From positions 248,001 to 312,000 of the forward strand of contig NZ_CANMQT010000005.1 of NCBI RefSeq assembly GCF_947500065.1: a stretch of DNA of 64,000 bases. Direction: 5' to 3'. This DNA is from an uncultured Aquimarina sp. (GTDB lineage Bacteria; Bacteroidota; Bacteroidia; Flavobacteriales; Flavobacteriaceae). The notes under the pieces were generated by a model. It saw only the letters and a program-made list of their open reading frames with translations. It was not told the DNA's origin and did not search any database. Positions 53,684 through 61,438 of the stretch are shown one piece after another; position 1 is the stretch's first letter; each line of letters starts with the position of its first letter. A program made the position numbers and the translations under genes.

Positions 53684-54487
53684 TTAACCTATTTCTTCTA
53701 TAGCTTTGAGTAGTTCTTTAGTTTCTGGAAGTGGCTCTATACCATACTCCTTATCTAGTATGGTTTCGCATTTTGTGTATGTTTTAATTGCTTGAGGACG
53801 ATTGCCCTTTATCAAATATGCCCGCATCTGAATGCGATACGCATCTTCCCAGGTAGGGTCTATTGATAATGCATTTTGTGCTAATCTAATACTTTCGATT
53901 GGGTTATCGTTTACTAATATTTCGGCTAAAGTGATATAAGCTCCTAACACGAGCATCTGCGTTTTTTCGCGTTCTTCAGAAGACCAATCTTCATAGATGC
54001 GATTTGGTAAATACACACCTTTATATAAATCTATGGCTAATTTATACGCAATTTTTGAAATTTCATTATCCGTACCATAAAACTCATTTCCTATGATAAT
54101 GTATTCTTCTAAAGCTTTAGCATCTATCCATATTTTTTCTAAATCAAGTTGATAGCTTACTCCTTGTCTTACAATATAAATAGGTTCTGTTCTTGAAGCT
54201 CTGTCAGGTTCCAAAACTTTATTAATGCCATGTAATGCTACTTTAAAATCACGATCATTCCAATCTTCCCAAAGATTATCCATAATCTTCTCTTTATGCT
54301 GTGCATTACGTTGTCTATTAGAAATTAGATATTGTAATAATTGTACCGTTTTATCTCTTCCCCATTCTTTTGATTCTATTTTAGTATCATTACGCCATAC
54401 GCTAAACTGCCCCAAAGTTTTAATCTGAATTTTGGCGCTGTTTTGAAAAGAAACTAATTCTTGTATACGTTCTGGCAATGGAGACAT
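53684..54487 (-). CDS. SARP-type transcriptional activator (winged helix plus BTAD)
   Basis: The 267 residues have a winged-helix domain of the OmpR/SARP type at about 18-105 (IKTLGQFSVWRND, then WGRDKTVQLLQYLISNRQR, KEKIMDNLWED) and a bacterial transcriptional activator domain (BTAD, TPR-like) at about 110-265 (DLYKGVYLPNRIYEDWSSEE, RIQMRAYLIKGNRPQAIKTY, LDKEYGIEPLPETKELL). SARPs bind direct repeats at an 11-base period next to the -10 box. Exactly such sites stand before the two phasin-like promoters downstream and before the carboxylase operon. It is the last gene of the lipid operon, six bases after the coiled-coil protein. No effector domain such as an ATPase is attached. Confidence 0.9.
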   Translation of the reverse strand: MSPLPERIQELVSFQNSAKIQIKTLGQFSVWRNDTKIESKEWGRDKTVQLLQYLISNRQRNAQHKEKIMDNLWEDWNDRDFKVALHGINKVLEPDRASRTEPIYIVRQGVSYQLDLEKIWIDAKALEEYIIIGNEFYGTDNEISKIAYKLAIDLYKGVYLPNRIYEDWSSEEREKTQMLVLGAYITLAEILVNDNPIESIRLAQNALSIDPTWEDAYRIQMRAYLIKGNRPQAIKTYTKCETILDKEYGIEPLPETKELLKAIEEIG

Positions 54488-54493
54488 TAGCGA

Positions 54494-55006
54494 TTATTTC
54501 TTTTTAATAGAATCTACTTTTGAGGATAGTTTCTTCAATTCCTTTGATAGTTCATCAATAGATTCCTGAATTTTATTATAATCTGCTCTTGACGCTTTAC
54601 GCCATTGATCTATCTGTACTTTTTCGCTAATCTCATCCCCTATGTGACTAATCTGATCTTGGATTTGGTCCTGAATTTGTGAGATTTGTTTTTTAGGATC
54701 CTTAATCGTATCCATAATAACCTTAGGTCCAACTTCTTTAATCGTTTTCCACATAGAAAAGCTTTTGTCTAAGATACCTTCCCTACTTTCTTCTGATTGA
54801 TCCTTCGTAGCTTCATTTGTAAGTTCAGCTAGTTTTTTTTGCATAAAAATCAAGGCATCATTAAAGTCTGAAAAATTTTCGTCCTCACCCCCTTGAATAT
54901 GCGAAATTTTTCCTCGCCACTGTACTTTTGATTCGCCGTCTTCTTCAAATATTTTTTGATTGAAACGCACCATAAACGATGCTGTCTGATCCGGTTTTTT
55001 GGCCAT
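54494..55006 (-). CDS. Coiled-coil protein of the lipid operon, function unknown
   Basis: The 170 residues start with a compact part (about 10-70; FMVRFNQKIFEEDGESKVQW, FSDFNDALIFMQKKLAELTN). A long amphipathic helix follows (KKQISQIQDQIQDQISHIGD and on to KELKKLSSKVDSIKKK). It has no signal peptide. The helix resembles phasin or PhaE-like granule proteins in kind, but I cannot assign a family. It lies between gpsA (60 bases) and the SARP gene (six bases), so a role at the lipid droplet or in regulating the SARP is possible. Confidence 0.7.
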   Translation of the reverse strand: MAKKPDQTASFMVRFNQKIFEEDGESKVQWRGKISHIQGGEDENFSDFNDALIFMQKKLAELTNEATKDQSEESREGILDKSFSMWKTIKEVGPKVIMDTIKDPKKQISQIQDQIQDQISHIGDEISEKVQIDQWRKASRADYNKIQESIDELSKELKKLSSKVDSIKKK

Positions 55007-55066
55007 AATATTAAATTTATACTATGAATAGTAAATTGATCTTGATTAATTACTTAATCGTATTTT

Positions 55067-56068
55067 TTATCCAGGTTCTTTTTCAGAGCCAACTTCATAT
55101 TTCAGTAAACCTCTAAAAGCATCATTTACTGTATTTCCTTCATACAATACTTTATATACTTCTTGAGATATCGGCATATCTATATCATAATCTTTTGCAA
55201 GCTCTATAATAACTTTTGCTGTTTTCACTCCTTCAGCAACTTCATTCATTTCATTAATAATCTCTTGCAAACTTTTTCCTTTACCTAATTGAAAGCCTAC
55301 CTGATAATTTCTACTTTTTGAACTAGAGCAAGTGGCTACCAGATCCCCCATTCCTGCTAAACCAGCAAAGGTTCTGTTTTTTCCGCCCATAGCAACCCCT
55401 AACCTTGTGAGTTCGGATAATCCTCTGGTAATAAGTGCTGAACGCGTATTGTCTCCTGCAAATGCTCCATCTCCCATTCCTGTAGCTATTGCCATAATAT
55501 TTTTTAAGGCTCCTCCTAATTCACAACCAATCACATCGTTATTAGTATACACTCTAAAAAGACCAGAACTAAAAACTGATTGTAATTTTTTTGCAATAGT
55601 ATCATCAACCATGGCTATTACAGCCGCAGCAGCTTTACCAAAATGTATTTCTTTTGCCAAATTAGGTCCTGTTAATACTCCTGCTGGATGACCAGGCATA
55701 ATTTCTTCAATTATTTCGGTCATTCTCATTTTAGTCCCGATCTCTAACCCTTTTGCCAAGTTAATAATCGGAACCCACGGTCGAATATAAGGTTTAGCAT
55801 CTTCTAATACTTTTCTCATACTCTGAGCAGGAACTCCCATAACAATAACATCTGCTTTTTCAACCGTTTCTTGGATAGAATTAGATGCTTTTAAAGAAGA
55901 TGTAAGTTTTGCATCAGGTAAATATTTCTCATTTGTTTTGTATGCATTTATTTCATCCACAGTTTCAGGGTTTCTTGCCCAAATAATAGTATCACTATTT
56001 TTTGCAGTTAACGATGCTACTGTTGTTCCCCATGAACCACCACCCAATAATCCTACTTTTAGCTTCAT
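55067..56068 (-). CDS. gpsA: NAD(P)+-dependent glycerol-3-phosphate dehydrogenase
   Basis: The 333 residues have the expected length. The N-terminal Rossmann motif is GLLGGGSWGTTVASL (about 6-20), and the catalytic Lys lies in CELGGALKNIMAIATGMGDG (about 184-203). GLAGMGDLVATCSS (about 245-258) is the conserved substrate-site motif. The enzyme reduces dihydroxyacetone phosphate to glycerol-3-phosphate, the backbone for the acyltransferases encoded just upstream (18 bases). Its place in this operon suggests that backbone supply is co-regulated with storage-lipid synthesis. Confidence 0.96.
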   Translation of the reverse strand: MKLKVGLLGGGSWGTTVASLTAKNSDTIIWARNPETVDEINAYKTNEKYLPDAKLTSSLKASNSIQETVEKADVIVMGVPAQSMRKVLEDAKPYIRPWVPIINLAKGLEIGTKMRMTEIIEEIMPGHPAGVLTGPNLAKEIHFGKAAAAVIAMVDDTIAKKLQSVFSSGLFRVYTNNDVIGCELGGALKNIMAIATGMGDGAFAGDNTRSALITRGLSELTRLGVAMGGKNRTFAGLAGMGDLVATCSSSKSRNYQVGFQLGKGKSLQEIINEMNEVAEGVKTAKVIIELAKDYDIDMPISQEVYKVLYEGNTVNDAFRGLLKYEVGSEKEPG

Positions 56069-56086
56069 ATTTTAGTAGTTATAAAT

Positions 56087-59000
56087 TTAATTATCTAATT
56101 CTTTTTGAAATAAATCTCTTACTTCTTCAACGTATGTATCAATTTTTCTAGGTTTCCATTCTGAAGTATCAATAGGATCTAGCACAACCACTTCAATATG
56201 TGTTGGTCTGAAAACGGAACTCCCTTTTGGTATTGCCATATAAGCATTTTTAATAACTATCGGTATCATAGGTACACCTGCTTGCATCGCTAAATGAAAT
56301 GCTCCTTTTTTAAATTTACCTAAAGTTTTACTACCACTTCTTGTTCCTTCTGGAGCTATCGCAACAGATAATCCATCTTTAATTGCATCTGCCGCTTCCT
56401 CCATTGATTTAAGCGCTTTTGCTTTATCAGATCTATCTATAAAAATTGCTCCTAGAGCTTTAAACAATGGACCAATAGGACTATACTCTAATTCTTTTTT
56501 TGCAACACCAGTAACATCGTTACGTAATAGTTTCAAGATGATAAAAAAGTCTGCAGAACTTTGATGGTTAAAACAAAAAACAGCAGGTCTAAAATCGTCC
56601 AAATTATGTTTTCCTTTTACAGCAATATCCAATCCTGCAAATTTGGTCCCCAAATCACCAATACTAGATAATGTAGCATTTGCAAACTCTTGTCGAGACA
56701 TCGTACTTACTCCTTTTACCAATCCTTTTAAAACTGATGGATAAATACTTGCTGCCGCTAAACCTGTTCTAAAACTATTAACAACATTACGATCGTTAGT
56801 ATTTTCAAAACGTACTATCGGCCAGTCATTTTCAAAAGCAAATTGTGATAATCTACTGTCTGGATTAACAGCCTGTGGCTTACCAACGATATCTAACAAA
56901 GGATAATCGTCAAAACTATCTGTATAGAAGTAGCTTTTTGATAAATCAATTCCGTTTGCTTTCGCAAATTTCCTACCTGCATTTGCTTTACCTTCTCCCC
57001 AACACATTTCACTTATTTTACCCGTAAACCGTCCTTTACGAACTTCCATTTCAGTACAATAAATATCTGTGACACCAAGTTCATCCGCAATTGGTTTTAC
57101 CTGATACAGGGTTGCTGCAGAAATAATAACAATTTTATGTCCTTTGTCTAAATGTGATTGAATTAACAATCTTGATTCAGGATAGATGGTACTTGCCAAA
57201 TGATCTTCATATACTTCTTTTCCTAATTTGACAAACGTTTCTTCTTTAATACCTTTTACCCCTAAAGCAGATACGTTTGTTAGTATTTCAAAATCGCGAT
57301 TTCCCGCAGAATACAATAAAACTGTAGCAAATTGAGAGAGTAATTCTTTAGCCGTAGTTTTTCCACTTAAAAATCTTGTTTGTACAAACTTTTTAGCAGA
57401 AAAATCATTAATAAGTGTTCGGTCTAAGTCAAAAAAAGCAGCTATATGTGGGCCTTCTTCTTCCTCTATAGTTTTTTCGGAAACCGTATTAGTTTCAGAA
57501 CCAGGAACTATTTCTTTTATTTCACTGACTTCTTCTTCAGTATTTATAATAGTTGCCTTTATTTCAAATTGTTGTAATAGATACAGACGTCCTGTTAAGT
57601 CATCTAATGTAACCATCCAATCATTTAATTTCTTTAGATCTATCGTTTTATCGATTGGAGTGAGTTTACTATTGGTTGCTAATCGTAGTGCACTTATTAA
57701 AAAAGGTTTGGAAATACTTTCTAATCGCGTTATTCTAGATTGCCAATGAAGTTCTTTTCCTTTAAAAAGGCATAAATCGATAAACTCACTTTCTATAAAT
57801 TCATCTTCTAAATCCCAACTATTTAATGTGTGACAGACCACTTTGTTTGCTTCTAAATAAATAAGAAGTAACCCTTTAGAAACAAAGAGTTCTTGCCTTT
57901 TTAGTAAGGCATCAATATCACTTTCTGGATTGATTATGATTTCTCTCCAATTAGGATCAAATAGTTCTAATTCTTCTTCAATCTCACTACTAAATTGTGC
58001 TTTATTCGTATAAAAGAACTCAAATTTAAAAAGATTGCGTAAATGCATAATCTCTTCCCAAAAGCTAATAATTCTATTAGATGATTTATCGTCCTTTATT
58101 TTTACCAGCGCCATTTCTATAAAGGCTCGATGATACAAATGACCTGATGCCATATTTGCATAATAGGTAGCCGGTAAAAATTCGTTTGGTGCTAAACTGA
58201 ATTGGGTTTTCCTACCTGCTTTACTTTTATGAATAATTCCCGAGCTTAATAAAAGATTTAATGCTTTTTGGATAGTAACACTAATGTTATTTCCTCTATC
58301 TAGAAGTACATCTTCTTTTCTTTGTTCAATGTAATTCATGAGTTTAATTACATTGGCTTCTAATTCTTTTTTTGTTAAAGAAAAATTATTTAATAACACA
58401 TTACATACTAACGACACTGTAGTTACAGGTGTTATCATATTTGCCTTATGAATGAGTTCAAAAGCAAAACGCGGCAAGGTATTTTTATCAGAATAACTAT
58501 CTTCTTCAATATCCGGAATTATGGCATTTTTATGAGCTCCAGGTTCAACAGGCTCCCCAAATCGTATGGATGCTCTACCATAATTACTTCTTAGTTTATG
58601 AATATAATTTGTAAAATCTTTTAAGGTTTCATCTTTCTTTACTTTTCCTTTTCCCTCTTCTGTCATTTCTTTTACATCAGGAATAAGATCATATACAATA
58701 GATACAGGAACGTATTTTATACTACGTGCACTATCACGTTCTCCTTCCATGATGTATTTTAATATACCCATTTGTGGATACACAATTTTACCTGTTCTCG
58801 AGCGTGTTCCTTCGATATTCCAGGTTAGGTGATCACCATTTTCAATTAAATAAGAAATATAACGACGTAAAGATGCTTTGTAAACTGTATCATTTTTAAA
58901 ATTTCTTCTTATAAAGATAAGACCCGAGTTTTTACCTAATTGTTTAACGCCTGGCATCGCCAAGTTTATACCTCCAAAAGTATAAGGAATTGGCATTCCA

Positions 59001-59323
59001 TATCGCGTTAAGGTATTAACAAGTACAACAGTATCCAGGTATGTTTTATGAGTTAAAATAAATGCGACGGAATTTTGTCGCATAAGCTTCATTAGTTTTT
59101 TAATCTCCTGCGGATCAACATCTATCTTATCTTCGTAAGCTTTAGACATCAAAAAATCAAAACCTTTGAGTGTCATCATATTGGCAATAGGATGCTGCTC
59201 TGAGTATAATTCTTGTATACAAGCTTTGGCTTCTTTCTGAATTTCAGAAAGCTCTTTTTTTTGAGTCTTAGCAATATGCTTAAGCTGTTCTTGAAATTTA
59301 GGTTGATCGAGTATATTTTGCAT
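56087..59323 (-). CDS. Three-domain lipid enzyme: PlsB-like acyltransferase, HAD phosphatase, PlsC-like acyltransferase
   Basis: The 1078 residues fuse three enzymes. The N-terminal part is a PlsB-like glycerol-3-phosphate acyltransferase (catalytic HKTYLD at 92-97; NIEGTRSRTGK near 170). The middle is a HAD-IB phosphatase starting at about 625 (FFDLDRTLIN, with the two Asp). The C-terminal part is a PlsC-like acyltransferase (NHQSSAD near 915; PEGTRSGS near 992). Read in order, these could turn glycerol-3-phosphate into lysophosphatidate, then phosphatidate, and supply a phosphatase step to diacylglycerol, though HAD-IB domains in such fusions have uncertain substrates. A helical, all-alpha region fills about 300-600. 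It lies between gpsA (18 bases) and a hydrolase gene (8 bases). Confidence 0.9.
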   Translation of the reverse strand: MQNILDQPKFQEQLKHIAKTQKKELSEIQKEAKACIQELYSEQHPIANMMTLKGFDFLMSKAYEDKIDVDPQEIKKLMKLMRQNSVAFILTHKTYLDTVVLVNTLTRYGMPIPYTFGGINLAMPGVKQLGKNSGLIFIRRNFKNDTVYKASLRRYISYLIENGDHLTWNIEGTRSRTGKIVYPQMGILKYIMEGERDSARSIKYVPVSIVYDLIPDVKEMTEEGKGKVKKDETLKDFTNYIHKLRSNYGRASIRFGEPVEPGAHKNAIIPDIEEDSYSDKNTLPRFAFELIHKANMITPVTTVSLVCNVLLNNFSLTKKELEANVIKLMNYIEQRKEDVLLDRGNNISVTIQKALNLLLSSGIIHKSKAGRKTQFSLAPNEFLPATYYANMASGHLYHRAFIEMALVKIKDDKSSNRIISFWEEIMHLRNLFKFEFFYTNKAQFSSEIEEELELFDPNWREIIINPESDIDALLKRQELFVSKGLLLIYLEANKVVCHTLNSWDLEDEFIESEFIDLCLFKGKELHWQSRITRLESISKPFLISALRLATNSKLTPIDKTIDLKKLNDWMVTLDDLTGRLYLLQQFEIKATIINTEEEVSEIKEIVPGSETNTVSEKTIEEEEGPHIAAFFDLDRTLINDFSAKKFVQTRFLSGKTTAKELLSQFATVLLYSAGNRDFEILTNVSALGVKGIKEETFVKLGKEVYEDHLASTIYPESRLLIQSHLDKGHKIVIISAATLYQVKPIADELGVTDIYCTEMEVRKGRFTGKISEMCWGEGKANAGRKFAKANGIDLSKSYFYTDSFDDYPLLDIVGKPQAVNPDSRLSQFAFENDWPIVRFENTNDRNVVNSFRTGLAAASIYPSVLKGLVKGVSTMSRQEFANATLSSIGDLGTKFAGLDIAVKGKHNLDDFRPAVFCFNHQSSADFFIILKLLRNDVTGVAKKELEYSPIGPLFKALGAIFIDRSDKAKALKSMEEAADAIKDGLSVAIAPEGTRSGSKTLGKFKKGAFHLAMQAGVPMIPIVIKNAYMAIPKGSSVFRPTHIEVVVLDPIDTSEWKPRKIDTYVEEVRDLFQKELDN

Positions 59324-59331
59324 TATATGAT

Positions 59332-60495
59332 TTAGGGTTTTAAAAATAAGTCCTTCAGAATATCGTTTTTATCTTGTTTCCAAAATTTTGGAAAAAACAA
59401 CTTTTCTATTTTTGTTACAAAATCATTTGGTTCTTGACCTTGGGTGTTTTTAATAAGCGAATTAGCAACAGTTACTAATACGGAAGCATTCGCTCCTAAA
59501 CCGCAATGGCTTCCATAAACCTCAACATTGGTGATATTTTTTCTTAAGGTTTCTGCTTCCAAACAGTTTTTCCATGGAACTAATCCGTCCGTTTTGGTGT
59601 AAATACATGTCACCGGAATATTCGGAACTTGTTCTAATTCTTCTAAAAACTTAGTATTACGCTCTTTTAAACTTTTCCCTCTTAAAAATTCTAATGATTT
59701 TACAAGTGGTGTTTGCATATTTTTTACTCCCCAAACAGGAGATCCAATGGTTACCAATTGCTCTACCTTATCTGGATGCCTATTAGCAATAATCTTTGCT
59801 AAAATTCCTCCACCACTCCATCCTACAAGGCTTACTTTTTCTTGGTGTTTTTCATATATCTCTTCTAAGCGCTCTACTAATTTAGGTAAATATTTAGAGT
59901 CAATCTTATTAACTCCCAACTCCCATTTATAGGTTTTAAATCCTACAGATTTCAAATATTTTCTAACAAAAGTTGTAGAATAGTCATTTCCTAAATATGG
60001 TGGCATTAACAATACTGGTTTATTGTTACCTTGTTTTTTCTTTGGAATCACATGATATAATCCTAACATACTAACCCACTCTACAACAGAGCGACTTTCT
60101 AACACAACATTAAATAATGGAGGAGGCGGAATACGTTTATTTATTACATTTATATTTTTCTCAAAACCTTTAATCAAATCAGTCGTAACAGACTCATTAT
60201 AAGACTTCAATGATTTCATTTCATTGATACTCTCTAATATTTTAATCAATGTAACATAATCTCTATCTGGACCAAAATCTTCACAAACATCAATACAATT
60301 ATCCACTAGAATTGGTAATGGGTTTTTATTAAACTCATCATTATCAATTGAATATATAATATGCTTCTCAAAAGGGTGATCTTCAAATTTTTGGAGTAAA
60401 ATCTCTTTTGCTCTTTTTAGTGTATACCCTTTTGTTATAGCTAGTTTAATTCCTAGCTTGGTAAATGCGGTATACAATGTTTTGTTGTTTTCCAT
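59332..60495 (-). CDS. Alpha/beta hydrolase, lipase-like
   Basis: I chose the ATG at 60495 (MENNKTLYTA) because it leaves a four-base gap after the preceding gene; an ATG at 60525 would overlap it. Of 387 residues, the nucleophile motif is LVGWSGGG (Ser about 230 of the chosen frame) and later Asp and His candidates lie in YTKTDGLVPW and YGSHCGLGANA. The fold suggests a triacylglycerol lipase or a PhaC-related hydrolase, but the nucleophile is Ser and not Cys, which argues against a PHA synthase. Within this operon it may mobilise stored lipid or hydrolyse an intermediate. Confidence 0.8.
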   Translation of the reverse strand: MENNKTLYTAFTKLGIKLAITKGYTLKRAKEILLQKFEDHPFEKHIIYSIDNDEFNKNPLPILVDNCIDVCEDFGPDRDYVTLIKILESINEMKSLKSYNESVTTDLIKGFEKNINVINKRIPPPPLFNVVLESRSVVEWVSMLGLYHVIPKKKQGNNKPVLLMPPYLGNDYSTTFVRKYLKSVGFKTYKWELGVNKIDSKYLPKLVERLEEIYEKHQEKVSLVGWSGGGILAKIIANRHPDKVEQLVTIGSPVWGVKNMQTPLVKSLEFLRGKSLKERNTKFLEELEQVPNIPVTCIYTKTDGLVPWKNCLEAETLRKNITNVEVYGSHCGLGANASVLVTVANSLIKNTQGQEPNDFVTKIEKLFFPKFWKQDKNDILKDLFLKP

Positions 60496-60499
60496 AATA

Positions 60500-61438
60500 T
60501 CAATTTTCCTCTTCCACTTTTTCATTAAGCCAACTTATAACATCTTGTTCTACTTCGGCTTTATTCGTTTCATTGAGCATTTCATGTCTTCCATCTTTGT
60601 AAATTTTTAATGTAAGATCCATGATACCTGCCTTCTTATATTGCTTAGCAACTTTCTGGGTCCCCTTTCCCATGTCACCAACAGGATCTTTATCTCCTGA
60701 AAATATATATATCGGCAAATTTTTTGGTGTAGCTTTAAATGCGCTTTTTTCGTTTATTTTTTTACTTCCTTTTATCAGATCTATAAAGACATTTGTAGAA
60801 AAATCTTCTATCCTATAAGGATCATTATTAAACAAATCTACTTGATCCGGATCGCTACTAATCCAATCCACTTTGGTTCTATTTGGTTTAAATTTTTTAT
60901 TGAATTCGGTAAAAAACATTGACTTTAAAATAGTATTGCTTTTTTTTCCTCCTTTTAAAAACTTTATAACGTTTGAACTAACTAAACCTAAGGTTCCTAA
61001 GCCTTTCATGTAACTAGCTGTTCCAGAAATAATTAAAACCTTAACATCTTCGCCATATTTGGTAACATACTCTCTACTTAAAAAAGACCCCATACTATGA
61101 CCAAACAAAATGATTTTTTGAGATGGGTGTTCTTTCTTAATAATATTAGTCAATTCTCTCATATCCTCCACAGCATCCTCAAAAAAATCGGCTCCTTCAT
61201 ATACTCCTAAAGAATCTATAGATTTTGAAGACTTACCGTGAATACGATGATCATTAGCATATACTTCATACCCTTGTTCCTGCAATAGTGTAGCAATCCG
61301 TTCATAACGTCCTGCATGTTCTCCCATACCATGTGCTATTTGCACAACTCCTTTTGGATTTTTATTTACAGACTTCCATTGGTAATAAAAAATGTGTTCT
61401 CCATCTTTCGTAGTATATCTATCGGTACTAAAACTCAT
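60500..61438 (-). CDS. Alpha/beta hydrolase of the monoacylglycerol lipase type
   Basis: The 312 residues match the Hydrolase_4 family. HGMGEHAGRY (36-45) is the oxyanion-hole region, GHSMGS (113-118) holds the nucleophile Ser115, SGDKDPVG near 251 the acid and GRHEML near 284 the catalytic His. No signal peptide is present, so it acts in the cytoplasm, probably on mono- or lysoglycerides. Its ATG directly abuts the stop codon of the acyltransferase gene, which points to coupled translation. A lipase made with the synthase suggests turnover or remodelling of the stored lipid. Confidence 0.88.
   Translation of the reverse strand: MSFSTDRYTTKDGEHIFYYQWKSVNKNPKGVVQIAHGMGEHAGRYERIATLLQEQGYEVYANDHRIHGKSSKSIDSLGVYEGADFFEDAVEDMRELTNIIKKEHPSQKIILFGHSMGSFLSREYVTKYGEDVKVLIISGTASYMKGLGTLGLVSSNVIKFLKGGKKSNTILKSMFFTEFNKKFKPNRTKVDWISSDPDQVDLFNNDPYRIEDFSTNVFIDLIKGSKKINEKSAFKATPKNLPIYIFSGDKDPVGDMGKGTQKVAKQYKKAGIMDLTLKIYKDGRHEMLNETNKAEVEQDVISWLNEKVEEEN

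Noticed and set aside
59332..60495. PHA synthase (PhaC) as the hydrolase beside the phasin-like genes
   Set aside because: The nucleophile motif is GWSGGG with Ser; PhaC uses Cys in a G-x-C-x-G box. No phaA or phaB genes are present, so a neutral-lipid role fits better than PHA.
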